From assembly GCF_000520955.1 (NCBI RefSeq), contig NZ_JACC01000041.1, positions 1 to 64,000 of the forward strand: DNA of 64,000 bases, written 5' to 3'. The notes below the pieces were generated by a model, which saw only the letters and a program-made list of their open reading frames with translations, made no database searches and was not told the DNA's origin. Source of the DNA: Aquimarina pacifica. Its GTDB lineage: Bacteria > Bacteroidota > Bacteroidia > Flavobacteriales > Flavobacteriaceae. Of the stretch, positions 44,530 to 53,149 are shown one piece after another; within the stretch, counting starts at the first letter, position 1; the number at the start of each line of letters is the position of its first letter. The translations under genes were made by a program, and so were the position numbers.

Positions 44530-47500
44530 TTATTTTTTCATTATTTTTTGTATATGATGTCCTGCCTTACTCATAATTACCAAGTGGTATATTCCTGTGT
44601 TAAGGGTATTACCAATATCTAATCGAATGCTTGTTGATGTCAATTCATCGATCTGAAGTCTTTTGATCATTCTGCCTTGCAAGTCATGTAACCTAATATC
44701 TAAAGGAGAAGATGTAAACTTATCCTGATTGATAAAGGAAATCTTAATATGATCATCAAAAGGGTTTGGACTTATCGTTAGATCTGAAGACTCTAGCGTA
44801 TTTGCTATTGCATTTTCCTTAAATGCTTCCTCTTTTGAACAAGATTCTACATAGAATACTTTGGTTGTTGTTCCCTTTAATTGCCCATCTTTATATACAC
44901 TAAGATGCAACGCATTCATCCCATACATATCCTCTGTGGTTAAACGTATACTTTTTCCACTAAACGACTGTTCTTCATTCAGTACCCATTGATACGTTAA
45001 TCCTTCATCTGATACATATACCGGTTGTCCTGTAAATGATGTTGTAATACCGTCGCATACTTTGGAAGCTCCGTTGATCTTAAGCGTCATGTTATGATCA
45101 ACATTTGAAGAAGCTACTCCTGAGAAAGATTTGTTAGCAAATTTATTATCTACCCCTACTTTTAACTCTACATTAGAACCATTATTTAAATATGTTCCTG
45201 TAGAAAGTACGATTTCATCTTCGGCATACATATCAATATCGGCTGCTGATGTAGCTATAAATGGCCCTTGCTCTATAATTTTACCTACATAGCTATTTAC
45301 GTTTTCTCCAATTGTTATGGTATTGTTAGCCTCAAATTCTCTTTTGGCTGAGATGGTTCTATTTTGAATGTTCAGATCATCAGGCATAAATTCATTTCTA
45401 AACATTGTAGCAAATACGCCTTCTATATTATTTTTAACAAACACATGATTGGTGTTTAAGGCAGGTGCATATACCTCATCAAAAGGGGTTTGATCATTAT
45501 TGATATACCCATTTAATGAACCAATTCCATTAACTGCATATAATCCCCCAGAGGGTAAGGCATCCAGTACATTTTGATCTAAATCAATAGCACTTACGGT
45601 AGGTACAAAACAAAAATCAGATTGGAGACCGAAATCTTCTGCATCTTCACTAAGTCTTGTAAATGATCCCGGAGCTATATCATAGGGTACGTCATCAAAT
45701 GAATATATGGTCTCTTTATCTACTAATTTTGATTTAATGGTGACTAATTTCCAAGTAACATTTATATCCCACCAGCATATTTTTGAGCATATTTTAGTAA
45801 ACCCTAAGTTTAGACACTTATTTTTACATTTCCAACTGGTACTCACGTCTGGTAGTTTTGTGCTAAAACCAAGAGAAACTTCTAGATCAGATACTTTGGC
45901 GGTTGTATTTATTGGTGAAGACCTTACATCGACTAAGGCATATGTATGAGAAGAACCTTCTCTGAAATATAATAATTCATCATATAAACCTAAAGCAGTG
46001 CCATCAAATTTTCGCTGTACACTTCCGCTGAAACGACTTCCATTGATCAGGGCGATATTTCTTGTTTTTTCTGGGTATCCTAAATTATCCAAATAGTTTT
46101 GTGTCTGTTCAAAATTAGTGTTTGGTGTGATATGTCTGACCAACATTGATTTTGCCGCACTAGAACCTAATGCAGTCACAGCTCTATTTCCTAGTGTCAA
46201 GGCATCATTAAGATCACTAGTTCCTGATGAAGATATATTGGTCCCGAAAATAGAATTAAAACCGTTAATAAACGATAAAATACTTTTTAAGACAACGGGT
46301 AATATTTTACTTGTCAAATTAAGACTCATAATATCTTTTAGACCTCCCTGAAAACCAGGAGGAACATTTGCTCCCTTTTGAGGTGCATCAAATGAAATAA
46401 ACAATCCAGTTTCATGATCAACGTTTTCGTTTTCTAACTCTTTTAGTGCGGCTCTGGCCAGCAACCCTCCCATGCTTTCTCCGATCACAATCGACTCAAA
46501 ATAACTGTTTTCATGTTTTTTGACATTAATTGCCTTGATTGCGTCTTTTACTACCTCAACATTATTCTGGATAGACTGATTTGGAGTATTTAGCATCACT
46601 AATACCAAATCATATCCATTTGGATTTAATTGGTTATCTAGAATATCCTTATACTTATCAAACTGAAAATTTGCATCCATAGTCCCAGTAGGATCAAATC
46701 CCTGCACTACAATCAATGGTTTATCAAATACATCATTAGTTATGATATATGATTTGGCACCACCCGAGCTTATCGTACCATCAAAACCTCCAATGGGCTT
46801 AGCAGAAGAAGTACCGCTAGAGCCTGTTTCTATAACATCAGATTCATCAGTATTAGCAATGGAAAGTACTGTAAAAATAAAAGAAGTACCTAAATAAGGT
46901 TGTGCTAATTCTCCATCTTCATATTCGACTATAAAGTCAATCGCTTTATCACCTGTTTCTGTATAGGTTACAGAAAAGTTTGCATCTTCGAATACATATT
47001 GATTTGATCCTCGTCCGTCAGAAAAATCGATATGTATATATTTAGGTTCTTTGTCCCTATTAGTCCAGTATAACGCTTTTCTAAAGGCAAAGGTTACTTC
47101 GGATTTAGACGTCTGACCCAAATAGCTAATCGCTCCAAAAACATCAAAACTCTGATACTGTGTTGCCGAAGAAGAGGCAGTAGTACCATTAATATACTGC
47201 TCTAACATCTCAGGTCCTAGATATTCTCCTTTGATATCAAAAGCCATAAAGGGGATCAGATCATTATCGGTATATGCTGTGGCTTTTTCTTCTAGTTCAA
47301 TTCGGCTAGGTAACGACTTTATACTCCTAACCTCACTCAATAAAAGGCTGTTGTAATATTCTAGCCAAGAAACGCCATCAACAAAAGTAATGTTGGGTGC
47401 TGGTTCTCCTGTTTCTTCATTAATTGCCTGGGCAAACTCTCCTAATGACTCTCCTTCTTCTGGTGAAGCAAATCCTCTATTAAGTAAAAATCCGCTTTGG

Positions 47501-47637
47501 ATTTTGGTATAATCCATTTGGTCAAGATACGCTCTATATTCGCCATAAGGATCATCATCTTCGTCTTGTGCCCAACCAAATTGAAAGACAAAAAGGCAAG
47601 AGAGTACAAGTACTACTTGTTGTATTGTTTTTACCAT
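44530..47637 (-). CDS. type IX-secreted lipase-like alpha/beta hydrolase
   Basis: 1035 residues. A signal peptide (VLVLSCLFVFQFGWAQ) is followed by a unique region, then an alpha/beta hydrolase core (about 290-480) with IVVQGFDPTGTMD and the nucleophile elbow VIGESMGGLLARAAL (Ser about 388), as in PGAP1/LipA-type esterases. A Cys cluster (CKNKCLNLGFTKICSKIC, near 605-625) is unusual. A beta module near 770-835 (FEANNTITIGENV to LKVGVDNKF) resembles one in two neighbours. The C-terminal type IX sorting domain starts with LTISPNPFDDHIKISF. It is likely displayed on or released from the outer surface. Its substrate is unknown. Confidence 0.8.
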   Translation of the reverse strand: MVKTIQQVVLVLSCLFVFQFGWAQDEDDDPYGEYRAYLDQMDYTKIQSGFLLNRGFASPEEGESLGEFAQAINEETGEPAPNITFVDGVSWLEYYNSLLLSEVRSIKSLPSRIELEEKATAYTDNDLIPFMAFDIKGEYLGPEMLEQYINGTTASSSATQYQSFDVFGAISYLGQTSKSEVTFAFRKALYWTNRDKEPKYIHIDFSDGRGSNQYVFEDANFSVTYTETGDKAIDFIVEYEDGELAQPYLGTSFIFTVLSIANTDESDVIETGSSGTSSAKPIGGFDGTISSGGAKSYIITNDVFDKPLIVVQGFDPTGTMDANFQFDKYKDILDNQLNPNGYDLVLVMLNTPNQSIQNNVEVVKDAIKAINVKKHENSYFESIVIGESMGGLLARAALKELENENVDHETGLFISFDAPQKGANVPPGFQGGLKDIMSLNLTSKILPVVLKSILSFINGFNSIFGTNISSSGTSDLNDALTLGNRAVTALGSSAAKSMLVRHITPNTNFEQTQNYLDNLGYPEKTRNIALINGSRFSGSVQRKFDGTALGLYDELLYFREGSSHTYALVDVRSSPINTTAKVSDLEVSLGFSTKLPDVSTSWKCKNKCLNLGFTKICSKICWWDINVTWKLVTIKSKLVDKETIYSFDDVPYDIAPGSFTRLSEDAEDFGLQSDFCFVPTVSAIDLDQNVLDALPSGGLYAVNGIGSLNGYINNDQTPFDEVYAPALNTNHVFVKNNIEGVFATMFRNEFMPDDLNIQNRTISAKREFEANNTITIGENVNSYVGKIIEQGPFIATSAADIDMYAEDEIVLSTGTYLNNGSNVELKVGVDNKFANKSFSGVASSNVDHNMTLKINGASKVCDGITTSFTGQPVYVSDEGLTYQWVLNEEQSFSGKSIRLTTEDMYGMNALHLSVYKDGQLKGTTTKVFYVESCSKEEAFKENAIANTLESSDLTISPNPFDDHIKISFINQDKFTSSPLDIRLHDLQGRMIKRLQIDELTSTSIRLDIGNTLNTGIYHLVIMSKAGHHIQKIMKK

Positions 47638-47750
47638 AATTTATATGTTATGAATACTTCTATTTCTGATTTAATTTTTTGGCAAAAATTCACTGTTTTC
47701 TTATGAAAAAATGCAGATCAAAAAGAGTATATAGGTGATTTGTATTTTTA

Positions 47751-48887
47751 TTATTTGGTTAATTCGGAAATCAATGACTCTAATTTGTCTAATCGATTTT
47801 GTAACTCCTGATTTACTTTTTCTTGGCTTGTTAACTTTTCGTCTTGCTCAATGGTATATAAGGTCAATTCTTCAATTTTCTGAAGGAGTTTACTATCCAT
47901 TTCCCCCAGACTAATCCCGTTTTTAATTACTTCATCAGCACTCGGAATATCTTTTAAATGTCCGTTTTCTTCAATATGTTTTTTTACTTCTGCTAGCGTG
48001 GGTAGTTTGTAGTTATCATAGAAAACAAAATCAGACCATACATTTGATTTCACATGAATTTCTTTAGCATTTATAGTTCCATCAACCACTAGATTTCCTC
48101 CAGAAACGCCCAACGTATTATTACCAGTCAGGATTAATCGCATATCATAGTCGGTCGAGGCATCGTTAGAAAAATCAAGATACGGTGTTCCTGTACCTCT
48201 TAGTTCCATCGATGCTCCTTGATCGGTATTCAAAAGAGCTCCTGTCGTTCCCCAAGAAATACTGCGAGTAAACGAGGATTTTGCACCTACAGAAAATTCT
48301 TCAGCCTGAATATTTACTCCTTGTCCTGCATTGATAGCTACATCATTTGATACAGATACATTGATCTCATCCATATTGTTGATGTTAAAGTTTCCTTCTC
48401 CCGTAAAAGTAGTTCCGTATGAAGTTCTAATATTCAACTCTTCTCCTCTAAAAAATTGAATATCAGCATACGTTCCTACTTCAGAAGCGTAAAAATTCAA
48501 ATTATTCCCTGAACGCAATGACATTTCATCTCCACTACTAATGAGATCTAATCCCTGTGTGTCCGCTTTTATATATCCTGTTACCGCGCCTTCTTCGTCA
48601 TTATAGAAGTTTACTTGATCCGTTGTTAGTGAACCATCTATAAGTACGCTATTTCCCATAATACGGGTCCCACCAATAAAATCTCCTCCGTAATTAATTA
48701 CTAATTGATTTGTGCTAGAAATAGGGACTAATGCTCTTTTCCAATCCAGGTCTCCTGCGCTATAACGTCTCATTAAAAGGTCTCCATGATTACTATCTAG
48801 ATTAAATGAATTACTAAAAAGTTGAGCTTGCACCATTGAGGTCATTCCCAAGGCAATAAAAAATAAAAGTGTTGTGATCTTTTTCAT
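47751..48887 (-). CDS. tail-fibre-like secreted protein (subfamily 2)
   Basis: 378 residues. Signal peptide (ITTLLFFIALGMTSMVQAQ), then a repetitive beta-rich shaft (SGNNLNFYASEVGTYADIQF; INNMDEINVSVSNDVAINAG), and a C-terminal module (NAKEIHVKSNVWSDFVFYDN, LKDIPSADEVIKNGISLGEM, KLLQKIEELTLYTIEQ) ending in a coiled coil that may trimerise. The C-terminal third is nearly the same as in 61535-62932. It lies 32 bases after the preceding tail-fibre-like gene, so the two form an operon. There is no type IX sorting domain, and the S74 chaperone motif (SDxRxK) was not found. Role unknown, probably surface. Confidence 0.7.
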   Translation of the reverse strand: MKKITTLLFFIALGMTSMVQAQLFSNSFNLDSNHGDLLMRRYSAGDLDWKRALVPISSTNQLVINYGGDFIGGTRIMGNSVLIDGSLTTDQVNFYNDEEGAVTGYIKADTQGLDLISSGDEMSLRSGNNLNFYASEVGTYADIQFFRGEELNIRTSYGTTFTGEGNFNINNMDEINVSVSNDVAINAGQGVNIQAEEFSVGAKSSFTRSISWGTTGALLNTDQGASMELRGTGTPYLDFSNDASTDYDMRLILTGNNTLGVSGGNLVVDGTINAKEIHVKSNVWSDFVFYDNYKLPTLAEVKKHIEENGHLKDIPSADEVIKNGISLGEMDSKLLQKIEELTLYTIEQDEKLTSQEKVNQELQNRLDKLESLISELTK

Positions 48888-48919
48888 TGTAATTGATTTT
48901 GAATAAATGTGTTTGTGAA

Positions 48920-50290
48920 TTAATTTTTCTGAGCTGTCTGCTCTAGCACCTTGATACGTTCCTCTTGCTGCAGAATATATAGAGTTAATTCTTCTATTTT
49001 CTGTAATAACTTATTTGTCATTTCTGATACTTTCATATCATTTTGCCTAAACTCTTCTGCAGAAGGGATTTCTGGTAAGTGTTTATTTTCTTTGATATAT
49101 GCAGCCACTTCTTCTAGTGGTCTTAAATTATAATCCTCTTCGAACACCCAGTCAGCTGCATCGGTAAGGCTTACTTTTACTTCTTTTGCCCAAATGGTCC
49201 CGTTTACTGAGAGTTTATTTTTTGGATTAGGAGTTCCTATTCCTACGTTATTGGCAAAATAAGATTCTGCTTGTACGGAGAACGTTTCTGCCTGAATATT
49301 TACTCCTTGCCCAGCATTAATAGCTAAATCATTACCTGTAGCCATATTGATCTCATCAGCATTGCGAACATGAAATGCACCTGTACCATGAAAAGAAACA
49401 TCCTCATCAGAATTTATCGAAAATTCATCTCCTCGAAAACTAAAATAATCTGATGTAATAAAATATTCAGCTGTTCTATTCTGAATAGAAGTTCCAGAAT
49501 ATATATTTAAATCATCAGCACTAGTCGTGATATTAAAATCAGTTTCATCACCTGTATACCCAATCGTTGATAGCATATCGCCATTATCAAAGGTGATTTT
49601 ATCATCTAGCTTGATATCCCCTACGACTTGTAATTTTGATGTTGGATTTGTAGCTCCAATACCTACATTACCTGTATCATCATTAATTCTTAAACGCTCA
49701 GTTCCTTCCGTTTTTAAAATTAAATCATTATTGTATGAGGAAAACGCATTAGATATAGTGTATACATCTTTATTAAATATAATCTTAGGTCTATCTGTAT
49801 AAATATGTGCCCAACTTGCGTTTTGTGCTCCCACATCCATATATCCTGAGCTCGTTTGAACACGTAAAGCTCCTCCTCCTGCGTTTCCTCGAATGCTTCC
49901 ATTAACATGTAATTTCTCTGCAGGACTTGAGATACCGATCCCTATATTACCATTATTAGAAATGTTAAAATCTCTCGATGGATAATTCCCATCATTTGAT
50001 CCTACCCCCAAATGCAGAGATCCTTTTGCCATATCAAAACGTATTTCTCCTTCATAAGAACTAGAACTCAAATCTGTGAACGGCCATGCCGCAAATCCGA
50101 AACCTATTACCTTATGCCCTCCATCATGAAAAGTAAAACCGCTTGTTCCTATTTGCAACCTCTCAAGTGGCTCTGTTGTTCCTATTCCTATTTTATCAGT
50201 TGTTGTTGTATTCGACCCCGAATCGGTCCATTGTGCATGTGCGGAAAGACTGGCGATTAACGCCAGTGCAAAAAAAGTAATTGTTTTCAT
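48920..50290 (-). CDS. tail-fibre-like secreted protein (subfamily 1)
   Basis: 456 residues from ATG 50290, where the signal peptide (TITFFALALIASLSAHAQ) begins; the frame extends 15 codons upstream without a signal. Head: IGIGTTEPLERLQIG, a repeat (GIGxxxPxxKLxVxG) that returns at KIGIG, NIGIGISSPAEKLHVNG, NVGIGATNPTSKLQVVG and NVGIGTPNPKNKLSVNG. The C-terminal module has WAKEVKVSLTDAADWVFEED, LPEIPSAEEFRQNDMKVSEM and KLLQKIEELTLYILQQ plus a coiled coil. Its signal and C-terminal DNA are almost identical to 53150-54553. First gene of an operon with 47751-48887. A shared motif lies at 50342-50366. Confidence 0.75.
   Translation of the reverse strand: MKTITFFALALIASLSAHAQWTDSGSNTTTTDKIGIGTTEPLERLQIGTSGFTFHDGGHKVIGFGFAAWPFTDLSSSSYEGEIRFDMAKGSLHLGVGSNDGNYPSRDFNISNNGNIGIGISSPAEKLHVNGSIRGNAGGGALRVQTSSGYMDVGAQNASWAHIYTDRPKIIFNKDVYTISNAFSSYNNDLILKTEGTERLRINDDTGNVGIGATNPTSKLQVVGDIKLDDKITFDNGDMLSTIGYTGDETDFNITTSADDLNIYSGTSIQNRTAEYFITSDYFSFRGDEFSINSDEDVSFHGTGAFHVRNADEINMATGNDLAINAGQGVNIQAETFSVQAESYFANNVGIGTPNPKNKLSVNGTIWAKEVKVSLTDAADWVFEEDYNLRPLEEVAAYIKENKHLPEIPSAEEFRQNDMKVSEMTNKLLQKIEELTLYILQQEERIKVLEQTAQKN
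48981..49225 (-). repeat. 245-base direct repeat, copy 1 (C-terminal module)
   Basis: Aligns without gaps to 53274-53518 at roughly nine of ten positions. It encodes the C-terminal module (NAKE/WAKEVKV to KIEELTLY) shared by the subfamily 1 tail-fibre-like proteins. Confidence 0.75.
49529..49645 (-). repeat. 117-base direct repeat, copy 1 (shaft segment)
   Basis: Identical to 53822-53938 except for one base by eye. It encodes KLQVVGDIKLDDKITFDNGD and onward to TDFNI. Part of it (around 62319-62374) recurs, more diverged, in the third paralogue. Confidence 0.8.
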
Positions 50291-50341
50291 AATAAATTCG
50301 TGTATTCTAATTTGATTTGTATGATTGCCTGGCAAATACTG

Positions 50342-50366
50342 ACTGCCCTCTATAGTACTAATGCAG
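50342..50366 (-). promoter_or_regulatory. shared motif upstream of operon 48920-50290, copy 1
   Basis: On the minus strand CTGCATTAGTACTATAGAGG and 5 more bases, 76 bases before the ATG (measured from the 5' end). Matches the motifs at 54615-54638 and 62994-63018 with one gap each way; the weakest of the three. Confidence 0.4.
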
Positions 50367-50442
50367 TGTTTCTGATTTTTAACATCATTTTTATGAAAAA
50401 GTTAAAAAAATTAAGAGAGGGGGTATTCTTTAGTAAAAAAAT

Positions 50443-50477
50443 AAAAAAAGATGTTTGATTTCTCAAACACCTTTTTT
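50443..50477 (-). terminator. terminator of the tail-fibre/subtilase operon
   Basis: On the minus strand AAAAAAGGTGTTTGA pairs with TCAAACATCTTTTTT, with one G-U pair that exists only in minus-strand RNA. T run follows. Lies about 170 bases after the subtilase stop. Confidence 0.75.
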
Positions 50478-50648
50478 ACGTATCCCTTATTAAACATAAG
50501 TCTATTCAATAAAAAATCTTCTTTTTTAGAAGTCTGATTATCGATCTACTCTCAAGAACAAAACTACTAGTTCTCCTTAAAATTTTATATTCTTACTGAT
50601 AATCATAACCACATTTTCGATAGCTAAAAAAGCACCTTCTCTACCTTT

Positions 50649-53129
50649 TTATCTTTTTATGATTTTCCCTTTTTTACTATATTCATCTGTTGTTAGAGAA
50701 TAATAATAGAACCCAGGTTTTAATAAACTACCATCAAAATTCGAAAAATGCCTACCACCTTCGTTCCTATCATTATCCACTAATGTAGCAACTACTTTGG
50801 ATTGACTATCATATATTTTTAGAGTTACATTAGAACTTTCTTTGAGCTTGTACGTAATGGTAATTGTATTTTGAAATGGGTTAGGAAAGACCATTACCTT
50901 TTTAGTATACATATCGACTATTTGATTTTGCTCATCGACTGATAATGTCTGTATATCTTTACCTAAATCACTTACATCTACCTGAAGCACCTCATTGCTC
51001 GATTTACTGGATACAATTCGTGTGCCTGTTGTTACTTCACACCCTTCTAATATTGTTCTAAATGTGGCTCCAGTTTCAGCATGAAACCCAGTAGACAATT
51101 TAATTTCGTTTCCTGCGCTGTATATAACATTGGCATTACTTGCTATACGATTATTGGCATTTATTTGATTATTCGCAGTAAAAAGTACTGTTTCAGAATT
51201 AGCATCAATTGGTTCGGAAATATTTATTGTATCTGGACAAGATTCGCCTAACGTAGTATATGCAAAAACGACATTTTGTGGCGTACTAGGGTACCAACCC
51301 AATCGTTGCCCCAAAATACTATATACCTCATATACATACGCTCTTAATGTGGCTGTGGTATTTGTGTATACAGGCACATCACAAAATCCCAATTGATAAT
51401 TTGGTGTTGCTGCTGACCAACCACTTGATTCATTAGATCCTCTTCCCCAAACGTAAACACTATTAGAAAAATCTGGTAAACTAACAGTAGTCCGAACTTC
51501 ATGTCTTTTTACAGTATAAACGGCGTTTGATAAAGGACCCGATCCTGAGAATATCGTATTATAAAAACCAGTGCTACTTACTGTAGTACCTCCGGTTGTT
51601 TTATGATGTGTTAACTCCCATGGGGAATTCATCATTTCTAATGCACGTCCTGCGTTTATCCTACCATGTCCTAATTCATCATCGTATCCTCCCCCATTAA
51701 CATCATCTGCGGATACTTCGATTAAGTTTTCTACATCCTGATGATGCAAACTTCTTCCTTGTTCTTTTGCTTCTGATAAAATAAGAGCTGCCAAACCAGC
51801 TACATGAGGACCTGCGGCAGAGGTTCCGTTAAAAGAGCGATGCTCAGTTCTTCCTACCCCAGTAGTTCGAACATTTGATATTTCTGAATAGGTTCCTATT
51901 CCTCCTCCGGGAGCCGCTACGTCTATATTATTACCAAAGTTAGATGCTTGTAGCGGACTCCATTCTGATCTTCTATCCAGGTAATCTGTAGCACCGACAG
52001 ATATCACCCAGCTTTCGTCGTAATCTGAGGGATAATGCCTATCATCTGTATTATCATTTCCTTTTGAAGCTACAAAAACCACATTATTTTGTACCGCTAC
52101 TCGTACTGCATTTCTAACAGATTCGTTGTAATTATATGATCCCCAACTATTATTTAAAACATGGCAACCATAACCAAAACTAGGTGTATTAGTAGATCCT
52201 TCAATAATGGCATTTACAGCATGACTTGTAACTATCGTTCTATTTTGCCCTACTTTGAATGCAAATAACTGTACTCCTTGTTCTCCATTACCATCACCAC
52301 CTGCCAATCCAGCGACTAGGTTATTATTGTTTCGCAAGGCACCTATAATTCCTGCAACGGGAGTACCATGACTATCCTCCCCATTGTCATTATCATCAGG
52401 GTCTGAATCATTATTAAAATAATCCCATCCTCCTCGTACCTTGGCACCGTCTACATTGAAAGCTCCATCACCCAAGTCGATATTATGATAATCTACTCCA
52501 TTATCAATTACACCTACTTTTATACCATAGTTACCTGTTGTATAATCCCAAGCATGATTTGCGTCTATATCTGCATCATTACTTTGCTCGAAACCTCGTT
52601 GTCTGCTATATTCTGTATCGTTTGCAGGAATATCATCTGTAGTTAAAATATAATTTGGTTCGGCATATTCTATTTCATCATATGCACTAATTTGCTCGCA
52701 AAGCGATAGAATATCTAATTTTGAATCAACTTCGAGCACTGTCAAATTTTCAAAGTCAAATACCTCAACTTCACTTCCTTTTCTACTTTTGGACACTCCG
52801 TAAGAGGGTTTATATTTCGTTACTACTTTTCTTAAATTAGCATTCGTAAAATGCGTAAAAAAAGAATTTGGGTCATTTTGCTTTGATTTTACAACGGCAC
52901 TTTTGGCATCATTTGATTTCATAGACACCTCATTACCCTCTAAAAACGTATCTGACAGCGTTCCTTTTTTAAATTTTACGATCACCTCTCCAGGAACATA
53001 ATCATCAGTAATTTTGTTTTTAGTTGAGATAAAATTTCCCAGTTCGTCTAATCTTTGTACTTCTTGACCAAAACTATTAAGTATTGGATTTAAGAGTAAA
53101 AATGTAACTATAATAAGAATTGGTTTCAT
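50649..53129 (-). CDS. secreted S8 family serine peptidase (subtilase), type IX sorted
   Basis: 826 residues from ATG 53129. Signal peptide (ILIIVTFLLLNPILNSFGQ), inhibitor-like propeptide (VPGEVIVKFKKGT and on to about 160), then the subtilase domain with Asp in VGVIDNGVDYHN (about 209), His in EDSHGTPVAGIIGAL (about 254) and Ser in SFNGTSAAGPHVAGLAAL (about 437). A beta module near 640-690 (LFTANNQINANNRIASN, then GNEIKLSTGFHAETGATF) and a type IX sorting domain (VFPNPFQNTITITYKLK) close it. It follows the tail-fibre-like gene by 20 bases, so they share an operon. A protease partnered with a shaft protein may process it or its neighbours. Confidence 0.9.
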   Translation of the reverse strand: MKPILIIVTFLLLNPILNSFGQEVQRLDELGNFISTKNKITDDYVPGEVIVKFKKGTLSDTFLEGNEVSMKSNDAKSAVVKSKQNDPNSFFTHFTNANLRKVVTKYKPSYGVSKSRKGSEVEVFDFENLTVLEVDSKLDILSLCEQISAYDEIEYAEPNYILTTDDIPANDTEYSRQRGFEQSNDADIDANHAWDYTTGNYGIKVGVIDNGVDYHNIDLGDGAFNVDGAKVRGGWDYFNNDSDPDDNDNGEDSHGTPVAGIIGALRNNNNLVAGLAGGDGNGEQGVQLFAFKVGQNRTIVTSHAVNAIIEGSTNTPSFGYGCHVLNNSWGSYNYNESVRNAVRVAVQNNVVFVASKGNDNTDDRHYPSDYDESWVISVGATDYLDRRSEWSPLQASNFGNNIDVAAPGGGIGTYSEISNVRTTGVGRTEHRSFNGTSAAGPHVAGLAALILSEAKEQGRSLHHQDVENLIEVSADDVNGGGYDDELGHGRINAGRALEMMNSPWELTHHKTTGGTTVSSTGFYNTIFSGSGPLSNAVYTVKRHEVRTTVSLPDFSNSVYVWGRGSNESSGWSAATPNYQLGFCDVPVYTNTTATLRAYVYEVYSILGQRLGWYPSTPQNVVFAYTTLGESCPDTINISEPIDANSETVLFTANNQINANNRIASNANVIYSAGNEIKLSTGFHAETGATFRTILEGCEVTTGTRIVSSKSSNEVLQVDVSDLGKDIQTLSVDEQNQIVDMYTKKVMVFPNPFQNTITITYKLKESSNVTLKIYDSQSKVVATLVDNDRNEGGRHFSNFDGSLLKPGFYYYSLTTDEYSKKGKIIKR

Positions 53130-53149
53130 GTTATAAGACAAATTAGGTT

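Larger units (their letters stand above)
50291..50648 (-). other. intergenic region, 358 bases
   Basis: Between the subtilase operon and the tail-fibre-like operon. Holds the shared upstream motif at 50342-50366 and the subtilase terminator at 50443-50477. No gene was recognised. Confidence 0.6.
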
